Source of the DNA: JAJVHZ01 sp041395385
GTDB lineage: Bacteria; Pseudomonadota; Gammaproteobacteria; JAJPIJ01
Direction: 5' to 3'
Length of the DNA stretch: 64,000 bases
NCBI GenBank assembly: GCA_041395385.1
Contig: JAWLAN010000006.1
Span: forward strand, 186,001 to 250,000
Below, one piece after another: positions 24,758 through 34,256 of the stretch (within the stretch, counting starts at the first letter, position 1; the number at the start of each line of letters is the position of its first letter). The notes under the pieces were generated by a model. It had not been told where the DNA came from. It saw only the letters and a list, made by a program, of their open reading frames with translations, and did no database searches. Both the position numbers and the translations under genes were made by a program.

Positions 24758-25780
24758 TCAGCCCTGCTCCAGCAGCCGGCGCAGGTCGATGATGGCGGCG
24801 TTGGCGCGGGAGATGTAGCTCGCCATCACCAGCGAGTGGTTGGCGACGAGTCCGAAGCCGGTCCCGTTCAGCACCATCGGACTCCACATCGTGTCCTGCG
24901 TCCCTTCCAGCTCACGGATGATCTGACCCAGGCTCACCTGCGCGTTCTTCTTCGCCAGCACCGAGGCGAAATCGATCTCCGCGGCGTGCAGGAAGTGGAT
25001 CAGCGCCCAGGCCGTGCCGCGCGCCTCGTAGAACACGTCATCGATCTCCAGCCACGGCGTCTTCACGGCGATCACCTTGCGCTCGTCCGTGGAGCCCGCC
25101 GCCGCCACCTCGCTGCCGAGATCGACGTTGATGCGCTCCTGCCCGACGCTGGCCGACAGCCGTTGCGAGAGGCTTCCCAGCCGCTTCTCCGCCAGCACCA
25201 GCCAGTCGCGCAGGTTGTCGGCGCGCGCATAGAACTGCGCGTTCTGGTCGTCGTCGTCGAGCAGGCGCGTGAGGTAGCGCTGCAGCGCCACGCGGCCGTC
25301 GCGGTACTCGCTTTCGCTGGACGGCAGGATCCAGGCATCGTTCTGATAATTGAAGCTCGGTTCGGCCTCCTGCAGGTCCTTGTCCTCGGTGGACTGCGAC
25401 TGCGAGCGGCTCAGGTCGTTGCGCAGGGCCTTGGCGAGATCGCGCACCTGCACCAGCACGCCGAATTCCCAGTTGGGCATGTTGTCCATCAGCACGCCCG
25501 GCGGCATGAGGTCGTTGCTGATGTAGCCGCCCGGCTTCTTCAGCAGGGTGTTGACGACCTCGATGAGCGTGGAGGTCGTCACCACGCCCGGCCAGAGCCT
25601 GGTCTCATCACCCGCGGTCTGCCGCAGCGCGACCTCGCGCACGTTGAAGACGTCCGGCTCCCTGCTCCAGTAGAACATGAGCACCAGGATGATCAGCACG
25701 AGCCCGGCGACCACCGCCCCGATGCCGCTGGTCAGGCGCCCGGTCAGTCTTTGCCTCAGTTCCAGCCATCGCGTCGTCAT
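24758..25780 (-). CDS. DUF2333 membrane protein
   Basis: 340 residues. One N-terminal span (GIGAVVAGLVLIILVLMFYW) then a large periplasmic part with NTLLKKPGGYISNDLMPPGV and MDNMPNWEFG, the DUF2333 pattern. ATG 25780 is the second of two adjacent ATGs and has the better RBS distance. Function not known. It is followed on the same strand 25 bases downstream of the serC-like gene. Confidence 0.85.
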   Translation of the reverse strand: MTTRWLELRQRLTGRLTSGIGAVVAGLVLIILVLMFYWSREPDVFNVREVALRQTAGDETRLWPGVVTTSTLIEVVNTLLKKPGGYISNDLMPPGVLMDNMPNWEFGVLVQVRDLAKALRNDLSRSQSQSTEDKDLQEAEPSFNYQNDAWILPSSESEYRDGRVALQRYLTRLLDDDDQNAQFYARADNLRDWLVLAEKRLGSLSQRLSASVGQERINVDLGSEVAAAGSTDERKVIAVKTPWLEIDDVFYEARGTAWALIHFLHAAEIDFASVLAKKNAQVSLGQIIRELEGTQDTMWSPMVLNGTGFGLVANHSLVMASYISRANAAIIDLRRLLEQG

Positions 25781-25805
25781 CATCGCTCCGTGTCGCTCCA
25801 CCCAA

Positions 25806-26972
25806 TCATGGTCTCGCGGCATGATAACGCACCCGCACCTCGTTGTACGCCCAGTCCAGCCACGGCAGCAGGGCCTCGACGTCGGCGGTGTCCACCGTCG
25901 CCCCGCACCAGATGCGCAGGCCCGGCGGCGCGGCGCGATAGGCGCCGATGTCGTAGGCCACCGCCTCGCGCGCGAGCAGATCGGTCATCGCGTTCACGAT
26001 CGCCCGGCGCTCGGCCTCCGGCCGCGCCAGGAACCAGTCCTCCACCAGCCTCAGGCATACCGAGGTATTCGAGCGGGTGTGGGCGCGCTGCGCGAGGAAC
26101 TCGACCCAGGTGCACGCGGCTTGCCAGCGCTCGATCGCCGCGAGGCTGCGATCGCAGCGTGCGAGAAGCGCCGGCAGTCCCCCCAGGGACTCCGCCCATG
26201 TCAGGGCGTCGATCTGATCCTGCACGCACAGCATCGAGGGCGTGTTGATGACGAAGCCCACGAAGATCTCCTCCATGAGCCGGCCGCCGCGCGTCAGGCG
26301 GAACAGCTTCGGGATCGGCCACGGCGGCGTGTAACTCTCCAGCCGCGCGACCGCGCGCGGACTCAACGCCAGCATGCCGTGCGCCCCCTCCCCGCCCAGC
26401 ACCTTCTGCCAGGACCAGGTGGCGACGTCGAGCCTGCTCCACGGCAGGTCGACGGCAAACGCGGCGGAGGTCGCGTCGCAGATCGTCAGCCCCTGCCGAT
26501 CCTCGGCGATCCAGTCTGCGTTGGGCACGCGCACGCCCGAAGTCGTCCCGTTCCAGGTGAAGACGACGTCCCGCCGACTGTCGGTCGCCGCCAGATCGGG
26601 CAGAGCGCCATGCTCCGCCGCGAGCACGCGCACGTCCTTCAGGCGCAGATGCCGGGTGATGTCCTCCGCCCACAACTCCCCGAAGCTGTCCCAGGCGAGC
26701 ACGTCCACGCCGCGCGCGCCCAGCAACGACCACAGCGCCGCCTCCATCGCCCCGGTATCCGACCCCGGCACGATCGCGAGCCGGTACTCCGGCGGCAGCC
26801 GCAGCAGGGCGCGGCTGCGATCGATCACCTCCTTCAGGCGCGCCTGCCCCTCCGCCGAGCGGTGCGAACGGCCGGCAAAGGTCGCGCGCAGCACGTCGGT
26901 GCTCCACCCCGGGCGCTTGGCGCACGGTCCGGAGGAGAAAAAGGGTCGGGTCGGGCGTACGGAGGGTTTCAT
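25806..26972 (-). CDS. serC: Phosphoserine aminotransferase
   Basis: 388 residues, PLP-dependent aminotransferase of the class V fold. FFSSGPCAKRPGW and GSDTGAMEAALWSLLGARGV form the phosphate end, ATSAAFAVDLPWSRLDVATW holds the cofactor aspartate, and WSWQKVLGGEGAHG the PLP lysine. It resembles the alpha-proteobacterial/archaeal SerC branch rather than the E. coli type. It transfers amino groups to 3-phosphohydroxypyruvate. ATG 26972 opens MKPSVRPTRPFFSSGP. Confidence 0.88.
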   Translation of the reverse strand: MKPSVRPTRPFFSSGPCAKRPGWSTDVLRATFAGRSHRSAEGQARLKEVIDRSRALLRLPPEYRLAIVPGSDTGAMEAALWSLLGARGVDVLAWDSFGELWAEDITRHLRLKDVRVLAAEHGALPDLAATDSRRDVVFTWNGTTSGVRVPNADWIAEDRQGLTICDATSAAFAVDLPWSRLDVATWSWQKVLGGEGAHGMLALSPRAVARLESYTPPWPIPKLFRLTRGGRLMEEIFVGFVINTPSMLCVQDQIDALTWAESLGGLPALLARCDRSLAAIERWQAACTWVEFLAQRAHTRSNTSVCLRLVEDWFLARPEAERRAIVNAMTDLLAREAVAYDIGAYRAAPPGLRIWCGATVDTADVEALLPWLDWAYNEVRVRYHAARP

Positions 26973-27142
26973 CGCGGCGGACCGGCGGAGCGCTCGGACT
27001 CTGCGCGCCATTCTAGCAAGGACGGGCGCGGCCGATTTGGGCCGTGCCGGCGTCGGTGTCAGAATTGGCCGCCGACGCGCTTCAACCCCGCCGGGCGGAC
27101 AGGCGCGTTGGATCGGGAGCAGGGATCGGAACGGGAGGTGCC

Positions 27143-30100
27143 ATGCGTCGTCTTCTGCGGATGTGGTGGTCGGTGGCCTGGGTGCTGTGCGCTGGGGCGG
27201 CGTTGGCCGCACCGATGCCGCCCGAGGACATCCCCTTCAGCCTGAAGCCCTGGATCAAATGGGTGCTCGCCGACCACCCGCAGTCCGGGTGCCCCTACCT
27301 GTACGACAATCACGGCGAGCGCCGCTGCGCATGGTCCACGCCGATGCAGGTCAACCTCGACGACCGCGGCGGCGCCTTCAGCGTCGACTGGCAGGTCTAT
27401 GCCGCGAGCTGGCTGATCCTGCCCGGGGACGCGCAGCACTGGCCGCAGGACGTGGTGGTCGACGGCAGTCCCGCGGTCGTCACCGATCGCGGCGGCCGCC
27501 CGGCCATCTGGATGCAGGCCGGCATGGCCCAGGTGCAGGGGCGCTTCGAATGGGCGGCGCTGCCCGAGTCGCTGTGGATCCCCCTGGACATCGGCATCGT
27601 CCTGCTGTCGGTGAACGGTGTGGAGGTACCGTTCCCCAACATCAACGCGGAGGGGCGCCTGTGGCTGACGCAGGGCGAGAGCGGCGGCGACGGCGACAAC
27701 GACAGCCTCTCGGTGCAGGTCTACCGCCTGATCACCGACGACATACCGCTGCTGGCGAGCACGCGCATCGAGCTGGACGTGGCCGGGCGCGCGCGCGAGG
27801 TGACGCTCAAGGGCGCGCTGCTCGAGGACTTCATCCCGCTCAGGCTGGACAGCGCCCTGCCCGCCCGTCTGGACCCCGACGGCACCCTGCGCCTGCAGCT
27901 GCGGCCCGGCCACTGGACCGTGAGCGTCGATGCGCGCACCCGGCGCGAGGTGAGCGAGCTCGCCCCGGGGCAGGCGATCGAGCCGTGGCCCGAGGACGAG
28001 CTGTGGTCGTTCGAGGCACGCAATCATCTGCGCCTGGTCGACGTGCAGGGGCCTGCCGCGATCGACCCGAACCAGACGACGTTGCCGCAGGAGTGGCGAT
28101 CGTTTCCCGCCTATCGCATCGCCGCCGGCGAGACCATGCGATTCCTCGTCAATCGTCGCGGCGACCCGCAGCCGGAGCCGGACAGGCTGTCGCTCCAACG
28201 GCAGCTGTGGCTGGATTTCGACGGCAACGGCTATACCTTCTCCGACCGCGTCGGCGGCACCATGACCGCCGGCTGGCGCCTCGATCTGAACGCGCCCATG
28301 CAGCTCGGGCGCGTCGCCGTCGACGGCCAGCCGCAGCTCATCACGCGCGCGCAGGGCTCCGGGAACAGCGGTGTCGAGGTGCGCCGCGGCGCGCTGAATC
28401 TGAGCGCCGACGGCCGCTACGAGGGCGACGTCCGCCACGTGCCGGCGGTCGGCTGGGATCACGACTTCCAGCAGGTCAACGCCACCCTGCACCTGCCGCC
28501 CGGGTGGAAGCTCTTCAGCGTCGGCGGCGTGGACGACAAGCGTTCCACGCAGGCGTGGCTGCACCGCTGGAGCATGCTCGACATCTTCCTGGTCGCGATC
28601 GCGGCCGTCATCATCTTCCGGCTCTGGGATCTCGGATCCGCCGTGCTCGCCTTCGCCACCCTGACGCTGGTGTGGTTCGAGCCCGGCGCGCCGCGATATC
28701 TCTGGCTGAATCTGATTGCGGCGGTCGCGCTGCTGCGGGTGCTGCCGGAGGGACGACTGCGCTGGCTCATTGGCATCTATCGCACCGTCTCGGTGCTGGC
28801 GCTCGTCGCCGTGATCGTTCCGTTCCTCGTGCAGCAGGTGCGCGTCGGCCTGTTCCCGCAGCTCGAGCAGGAGTGGCGCAGCGTCGCCGCCGGGCCGGAA
28901 GCGCAGGGCGGGTTCGCGCCGCCCGCCGCGCCCGCGCCGACGATGGCGCCGGAGGCGGGCCCCGCCGCCGAGGCGCCAATGGCCGACATGGCGACAACGG
29001 CGCAGGAAGCGGTGACCGGGGAGATCGACGCGATGAAGGCCGAGGGGATGGAGCGCCGGCAGCAGCTCGAGGAGCTCGTCGGCAAACGCAAGCGTTCGGT
29101 CATCGATTATTCCAGCGCCGACTTCCAGTCGCAGAACTACCAGGAGGTCGACCCGAAGGCCAACGTGCAGACCGGTCCGGGGCTGCCGCGTTGGGGCTGG
29201 ACGCAGGTGCCTCTCACCTGGCACGGCACCGTGCAGAAGGATCAGCACTTGCGCCTGATGCTGATCTCGCCACGCCAGCAGCTGCTGCTCAACCTGCTGC
29301 GCGTGGTGTTGGTGGCGCTGCTCGCGGTCGCGTTCGTGCGCGCCAGCTTCCCCGGACCGCGCCGCGGCGGCGGCGGCGCCGCGGCGGCGGCGGCCATGGC
29401 GCTCGCCTTGGTCGCCGGCATGCATTCGCGGCCCGCGATCGCCCAAGACTACCCGACGCCGGATCTGCTCAATGAATTGCGGGCGCGCCTCACCGCCGCC
29501 CCGGAGTGCGTGCCCGCCTGCGCCCAGGCGCCGCGACTGCGCCTGAGCGTGCAGGAGAACCAATTGCAGCTGCGCCTGGAGGTGCACGCGGTCGAGCACG
29601 TCGTCGTGCCGCTGCCGGGCGCGCGCGATCACTGGCTGCCCACCGAGGTCAGCGTCGATGGCGTGGCCACCGACGCGCTGGCACGCTCGCCTGCGGGCGA
29701 ACTCTTGCTGCGTGTCGGTCCCGGCGCGCACCAGGTCCTGCTGAGCGGCCCGCTGCCGCCGCGCGGATCGGTGCAGTTGCCGCTGCCGCTGACGCCGCGA
29801 CGCGTGGAGGTCGAACAGGCGCCGGGCTGGAGCGTCGACGGCGTGCGCGAGGACGGCACCAGCGACGCGCAGCTGGTGCTGACACGCGAGGCGGACAACG
29901 GCGACGCCGCCGCCATGAAGGAGGCGCAGACACCGACGCTGCCGACGTTCGCGCGCGTGGAGCGCACGCTGCTGCTCGGGCTGGAGTGGCGCGTGCAGAC
30001 GCGCATCGTGCGCCTGTCGGCGCCCGACAGCGCCATCGTACTCGAAGTCCCGCTGCTTGCCGGCGAATCGATCACCACCGAGCAGGTGCGGGTGATCGAC

Positions 30101-31309
30101 GGCAAGGCGCAGGTGAACCTCGCGGCGCAGGAGACGGAGACCGGCTTCGACTCGGTGCTGGCAAGACAGCCGGAGATCACGCTGAAGGCGCCCGACACCA
30201 CCGGCTGGGTGGAGGTGTGGCGCGCCGACGTGAGCCCGGTCCTGCATGCCACGATGACGGGCATCCCGGTCGTGCATCATCAGAACACGCAGGGCACCTG
30301 GCTGCCGGAGTGGCGGCCGTGGCCGGGCGAATCCGTCACGCTCGCGATCACACGCCCGGAGGCCGTGCCCGGAAGCACCCTCACCATCGACGCCAGTCGC
30401 CTGGTGTACACGCCCGGCGAGCGCACGACCGACGTCGCGCTGACGCTGGAGGCGCGCAGCAGCCAGGGCGGCCAGCACACCATCACGCTGCCGGAGGGCG
30501 CGACACTGCAGTCCGCGACCATCAACGGCGTGGCGCAGCCGATCCGCCAGCAGGATCGCCTGGTGACGCTGCCGCTCGCCCCGGGGGCGCAGAGTTTCGT
30601 GCTCAATTGGCGCGAGGGGCGCGGCATCGGCAACCGCTATCGAACCTCCGGCGTCGATCTCGGCATCGCCAGCGTCAACGCCAGCACGCAGGTGGCGATG
30701 CCCGTGGATCGCTGGATCCTGCTCACGCGCGGTCCGCTGCTCGGACCGGCGGTGATGTTCTGGGGCCTGCTGGTCGTCATCGTGCTGGTGGCCATCGCGC
30801 TCGCGCGCGTGCCGCTCACACCGCTCGGTGTCGTCTCCTGGCTGCTGCTCGGCATCGGCCTGAGCCAGGTGTCCATCGTCATGGGCCTGATCGTGGTCGG
30901 CTGGCTGCTGGCGCTCGGGTGGCGCGGCCGCTGGCCGGCGAGCGTGGGCAAGACCGCATTCAATCTCGGCCAGATCGGCCTGGCGGCGCTGACGCTGGCG
31001 GCGCTGTACTGCCTGTACCAGGCGATCCGGCGCGGTCTCCTCGGCCTGCCGGAGATGCAGATCGGCGGCAACGCCTCCAGCGCCACGCAGTTGAACTGGT
31101 ACCAGGATCACGCCGTGGCGGCGCTGCCGACGGCATCGATTACATCCGTGCCACTCATCGTCTACCACCTGGCGATGCTGGCGTGGGCGCTATGGCTCGC
31201 GTACGCGCTGGTGGGCTGGATGCGCTGGGGCTGGAAGCAATACGGCCAGCACGGCCTGTGGCGCGAGTTCCATCTCTTCAGGCGCCGCGACCAGCCCGCC
31301 AAGGCCTGA
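27143..31309 (+). CDS. Giant cell-envelope membrane protein of unknown function (1388 residues)
   Basis: ATG 27143 follows GGGAGG. N-terminal signal peptide (MWWSVAWVLCAGAALAAPMP) with two cysteines in GCPYLYDNHGERRC; a long beta-rich periplasmic part; a first membrane block near residues 477-575 (LDIFLVAIAAVIIFRLWDLG, LIAAVALLRVLP, VLALVAVIVPFLV); an Ala/Pro-rich linker; one span near 716-735; then AAAAAMALALVAGMHSRPAIA near 750, which looks like a second signal peptide in mid-protein. A second beta-rich part (to about 1190) follows, then 4-6 spans to the end (VMFWGLLVVIVLVAIALARV, LAMLAWALWLAYALVGWM). I do not recognise the family by function. Two envelope modules appear joined in one gene. 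Confidence 0.85.
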   Translation: MRRLLRMWWSVAWVLCAGAALAAPMPPEDIPFSLKPWIKWVLADHPQSGCPYLYDNHGERRCAWSTPMQVNLDDRGGAFSVDWQVYAASWLILPGDAQHWPQDVVVDGSPAVVTDRGGRPAIWMQAGMAQVQGRFEWAALPESLWIPLDIGIVLLSVNGVEVPFPNINAEGRLWLTQGESGGDGDNDSLSVQVYRLITDDIPLLASTRIELDVAGRAREVTLKGALLEDFIPLRLDSALPARLDPDGTLRLQLRPGHWTVSVDARTRREVSELAPGQAIEPWPEDELWSFEARNHLRLVDVQGPAAIDPNQTTLPQEWRSFPAYRIAAGETMRFLVNRRGDPQPEPDRLSLQRQLWLDFDGNGYTFSDRVGGTMTAGWRLDLNAPMQLGRVAVDGQPQLITRAQGSGNSGVEVRRGALNLSADGRYEGDVRHVPAVGWDHDFQQVNATLHLPPGWKLFSVGGVDDKRSTQAWLHRWSMLDIFLVAIAAVIIFRLWDLGSAVLAFATLTLVWFEPGAPRYLWLNLIAAVALLRVLPEGRLRWLIGIYRTVSVLALVAVIVPFLVQQVRVGLFPQLEQEWRSVAAGPEAQGGFAPPAAPAPTMAPEAGPAAEAPMADMATTAQEAVTGEIDAMKAEGMERRQQLEELVGKRKRSVIDYSSADFQSQNYQEVDPKANVQTGPGLPRWGWTQVPLTWHGTVQKDQHLRLMLISPRQQLLLNLLRVVLVALLAVAFVRASFPGPRRGGGGAAAAAAMALALVAGMHSRPAIAQDYPTPDLLNELRARLTAAPECVPACAQAPRLRLSVQENQLQLRLEVHAVEHVVVPLPGARDHWLPTEVSVDGVATDALARSPAGELLLRVGPGAHQVLLSGPLPPRGSVQLPLPLTPRRVEVEQAPGWSVDGVREDGTSDAQLVLTREADNGDAAAMKEAQTPTLPTFARVERTLLLGLEWRVQTRIVRLSAPDSAIVLEVPLLAGESITTEQVRVIDGKAQVNLAAQETETGFDSVLARQPEITLKAPDTTGWVEVWRADVSPVLHATMTGIPVVHHQNTQGTWLPEWRPWPGESVTLAITRPEAVPGSTLTIDASRLVYTPGERTTDVALTLEARSSQGGQHTITLPEGATLQSATINGVAQPIRQQDRLVTLPLAPGAQSFVLNWREGRGIGNRYRTSGVDLGIASVNASTQVAMPVDRWILLTRGPLLGPAVMFWGLLVVIVLVAIALARVPLTPLGVVSWLLLGIGLSQVSIVMGLIVVGWLLALGWRGRWPASVGKTAFNLGQIGLAALTLAALYCLYQAIRRGLLGLPEMQIGGNASSATQLNWYQDHAVAALPTASITSVPLIVYHLAMLAWALWLAYALVGWMRWGWKQYGQHGLWREFHLFRRRDQPAKA

Positions 31310-31350
31310 TGCAGCTCCGTAGCGCCTCCTCGTTGTCGCCGGCACAAAAG

Positions 31351-31381
31351 GAAAGGGCCTGACGCGCGCGCCAGGCCCTTT
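31351..31381. terminator. Hairpin terminator between convergent genes
   Basis: A 10-bp stem AAAGGGCCTG / CAGGCCCTTT around a CG-rich loop. On the minus strand it is followed by CCTTTTG, fitting termination of the FKBP gene that ends at 31400; on the plus strand the following bases are less T-rich, so termination of the large membrane-protein gene is weaker. Confidence 0.75.
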
Positions 31382-31399
31382 CTCACGAAGCTTCACGCC

Positions 31400-32089
31400 T
31401 CAGTTGGCGGGGGCATTGGCGGCGCCGACCTTGACGAGGTCGATGGTGAACACCAGCGTCTCATTCGGGCCGATCGGGCCGCCGCCCTCCATGCCGTAAC
31501 CGAGCTCGGGCGGCACGACAATCTCCCACTTCGACCCTTCCGGCATCTTCTGCAGCGTATCCTGCCAGCCCTTGATGATGCCCTTGAGCGGAAACTTCAC
31601 CGGCCCGCCCTGCGCTTCGGATGAATCGAACACCTGGCCGTTGGCATGTCTGCCCTCGTAGATGACCTCGACCACGTCCGCCAGGGTCGGCTTCGGGCCC
31701 GTGCCTTCCTTGAGCACGCGATACAGGATGCCGTTGTCGAACGCCTTCACGCCTTCCTTCTGCTTGTATTCCTCGCGAAACGCGTTGCCCGCCGCGGTGT
31801 TCTTCTCGGCACGGGCCTTGGCGATGGCCACGCGCTGGGTCTGGACGATCTTCTCCGCCTCTTCCTGGGAGAGCTTCGGCGCCGCGCCGCTGAGCGCGTC
31901 CTGCACCGCCATGGAGAATGCCTGCGCATCGAGGTCGACACCCTGGTTCGCGAGGCTCTGGCCGATCTGCATGCCGACGGCGTAGCTGAACTTCTGCTTG
32001 TCGGTGGTGAGTGCTCCGCCCGCTTCCTGCGCCTGCGCAACCGGCGCGATCAACAACGCTGCAACCACCAATGGCTTGATAGATTTCAT
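31400..32089 (-). CDS. fkpA: FKBP-type peptidyl-prolyl isomerase (FkpA/Mip family)
   Basis: 229 residues. Signal peptide ending LIAPVAQAQEAG; a helical N-terminal dimer domain (KFSYAVGMQIGQSLANQG... and NAFREEYKQKEGVKAFDNG) and a C-terminal FKBP domain with VIYEGRHANGQVFDSSEAQG, IKGWQDTLQKMPEGSKW and PELGYGMEGG. It folds proteins in the periplasm. A terminator lies after the stop. Confidence 0.93.
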   Translation of the reverse strand: MKSIKPLVVAALLIAPVAQAQEAGGALTTDKQKFSYAVGMQIGQSLANQGVDLDAQAFSMAVQDALSGAAPKLSQEEAEKIVQTQRVAIAKARAEKNTAAGNAFREEYKQKEGVKAFDNGILYRVLKEGTGPKPTLADVVEVIYEGRHANGQVFDSSEAQGGPVKFPLKGIIKGWQDTLQKMPEGSKWEIVVPPELGYGMEGGGPIGPNETLVFTIDLVKVGAANAPAN

Positions 32090-32283
32090 TAATGTCTTCC
32101 TTCGAACGATGGGAATGAGACCGCCGACGCGCGATCGCGGCGTCGGATTGATGGAGAACCGCGCTTGAATTCATGCACAGGCATGTATGGCGCGGCATAT
32201 TCCCACAACTCGGCGGGCGCGCCAAGTCGCCGCGCCGTGACGAATCAGGCGCTTGCAGCAATGAGTCGGGAGCGCGCGATCGC

Positions 32284-33576
32284 TCAGACCAGCAGCTGCC
32301 TGGCCTCTGCGATCTCCGCCTGCGCCTCGCTCAGGATCTGCTGGCTGAGCGTTGGAGTGACGCCGGTGCCGGCGAGTTTCCTGAACGCCGGCAGATTGAT
32401 CATGCTGGGGATGTTGGGACGCTCGGTCTTGCCGAGGTAGCTGTGGATCTGGGCGACGAGCACCACGTCGGCGAGATCGGCAGCGGGGCCCGAGTCGCGC
32501 CACCAATTCTCACACTCGTGGACGACGGTGATCATCTCGGCGGGCAGACGCCATTCCTGCAGCACCGTGACCCCGGCCCGTACACGCGTGGCCATCACGA
32601 ACTGCTCGAAGGTCACCGGGTCTTCGATGAGCGAGGGATGATTGGCGGCATAGTTCAGGATGGGCAACATGCCGATGTCGTGCAGCAGCCCGGCGAGCAT
32701 GGCCTCCTCGACGTCGAAGCGGTTCACGAGCCTGGCGATCACCATGCTGATGGCGGCCACCTCGTTGCTGTGCTCCCACACCGCGCGCATGCGCCGCTGC
32801 AGCTCCGGCTGCGTGGTGGTGAAGAGGTTGCGCAGGGCAAAGGCCGTCACGAGCTGGCGCGTGGTCTTCGCGCCCAGGCGCATGATCGCCTGCGTGCAGT
32901 TCTGGATCGGCGAGCTGGCGCGGAACAGGGCGCTGTTGGCGGCCTTCAGCAGATTCGCGGTCAGCGCCGGGTCCTTGGTGACCACGTGTGCGACCTCGTT
33001 GAGCGTCGCACTCTCGTCGTCGATCAGACGCCGCACGTTGACCGCCACTTCCGGGAGGCTGGGCAGGACGAAGCCCTCGCTCAGCAGCGTGAGCTCGTGC
33101 ATGTGGACGACGTCCGAGACCGGCGCGCTGGTCGTGAATTCGTGCACCGAATAGTCGTCGTGCGACTGGGTGAGCATGTCGTGTATGTCGCCCAGCTCGG
33201 AGACGTCGATGCGTATGCATGTGGCCGGGGTCACGGTCACGGCCGTGTGCTGCCGCGGCTTCAGCGGCGAGAGCGGATTGCGCGCGGCAGGGCTGCGCGC
33301 CACCACCGGCTGGACCCGGCCGTCGGCGGCCTTCAGCTCCACCGTTCCCTCGATGAGGCAGAACATCCACGGGTCGTTGGCGCCCTGCTTGAACAACGAC
33401 TGCCGCGCCGGGATCTGCTCGATGTTGGCCTTGGTGGCCAGCACCAGCAGGTCCGAGGTGTCCAGGCTCTTGAACGGGTCGAACCATTGCAGGGCCTCGA
33501 CGATGGCGTCCAGGGCGGCGGGCGTGGCCGGGGCCGGTGCGGCGACGGGGGCGGCTTTACGGGTGATGCCAAACAT
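32284..33576 (-). CDS. cNMP-binding-like/HDOD signalling protein
   Basis: 430 residues from ATG 33576 with GGAGG upstream. Residues about 20-155 form a cyclic-nucleotide-binding-like barrel (FKSLDTSDLLVLATKANIEQ, LIEGTVELKAADGR); residues about 175-400 form an HDOD domain (LPSLPEVAVNVRRLIDDES, LTANLLKAANSALFR, EAMLAGLLHDIGMLPILNYA). HDOD proteins act in regulation, not phosphohydrolysis. The ligand is unknown. It lies upstream of the regA/regB pair on the same strand, about 150 bases apart. Confidence 0.88.
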   Translation of the reverse strand: MFGITRKAAPVAAPAPATPAALDAIVEALQWFDPFKSLDTSDLLVLATKANIEQIPARQSLFKQGANDPWMFCLIEGTVELKAADGRVQPVVARSPAARNPLSPLKPRQHTAVTVTPATCIRIDVSELGDIHDMLTQSHDDYSVHEFTTSAPVSDVVHMHELTLLSEGFVLPSLPEVAVNVRRLIDDESATLNEVAHVVTKDPALTANLLKAANSALFRASSPIQNCTQAIMRLGAKTTRQLVTAFALRNLFTTTQPELQRRMRAVWEHSNEVAAISMVIARLVNRFDVEEAMLAGLLHDIGMLPILNYAANHPSLIEDPVTFEQFVMATRVRAGVTVLQEWRLPAEMITVVHECENWWRDSGPAADLADVVLVAQIHSYLGKTERPNIPSMINLPAFRKLAGTGVTPTLSQQILSEAQAEIAEARQLLV

Positions 33577-33725
33577 GTATCGACGGTCCTCCAGCCCCCG
33601 TTGATACAAGAGTCATGCCTATTCTCGTTCCCGGCGGGGCCGCGCCCGAAACGGGCGGGAATGACCGCGGGTTGCGGCGGATGCCGGGCCGGCCGGGGGC
33701 CCGCGCCCGTCCTCTCGGCGGCCGT

Positions 33726-34256
33726 TCAGCTTCGGACCGGGCGCTTGTGCAGCTTGCGCTGCAGGGTGCGCCGATGCATGCCGAGTTTGCGTGCCGCCTC
33801 GGAGATGTTGCCGTCGCAGTCGGCCAGCACGCGCTGGATGTGCTCCCACTCCACGCGCCCGACCGACGGCGGAGTGTCAGGAACCGGTGCATGGACGTCA
33901 CCGGCCTGTCGCGTGAAGGCTTGGATCACCTCGTCGGCGTCTGCCGGCTTGGTGAGATAGTGCACCGCCCCGAGCTTGATGGCCTCCACCGCCGTGGCGA
34001 TGCTGGCGTAGCCGGTCAGCACGACGATGCGGATGTCCGGCTGATCGCGGACCAGGGCCTCCACCACGGTCAGCCCGGAGGGACCGGGCATGCGCAGGTC
34101 GACCACCGCGTAGTCGAAGTGCTGCCCGGCGACGAGCGCGATCGCCTCCGGCGCGTCGGCGGCGGTCGCCACCTCGTAGCCGCGGCGCGCCAGCGCCGCC
34201 GACAGCACGCCACGGAAGGTCTCGTCGTCGTCGACCAGCAGCAGCCGAGCGCTCAT
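33726..34256 (-). CDS. regA: Redox response regulator, RegA/PrrA/ActR family
   Basis: 176 residues. Receiver domain with acceptor aspartate in YAVVDLRMPGPSGL and the switch region VVLTGYASIATAVEAIKLGA; C-terminal Fis-type helix-turn-helix EHIQRVLADCDGNISEAARK plus LGMHRRTLQRKL. This short layout is that of RegA. Its start overlaps the sensor gene stop by four bases. It is expected to control respiratory and sulfur-oxidation genes by redox state. Confidence 0.92.
   Translation of the reverse strand: MSARLLLVDDDETFRGVLSAALARRGYEVATAADAPEAIALVAGQHFDYAVVDLRMPGPSGLTVVEALVRDQPDIRIVVLTGYASIATAVEAIKLGAVHYLTKPADADEVIQAFTRQAGDVHAPVPDTPPSVGRVEWEHIQRVLADCDGNISEAARKLGMHRRTLQRKLHKRPVRS

Noticed and set aside
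27059..31168. A very long open frame on the minus strand opposite the 1388-residue gene
   Set aside because: Its protein is Arg/His/Gln-rich low-complexity sequence with no motifs; high GC leaves long open frames opposite real genes, and the plus frame has a signal peptide, spans and RBS.
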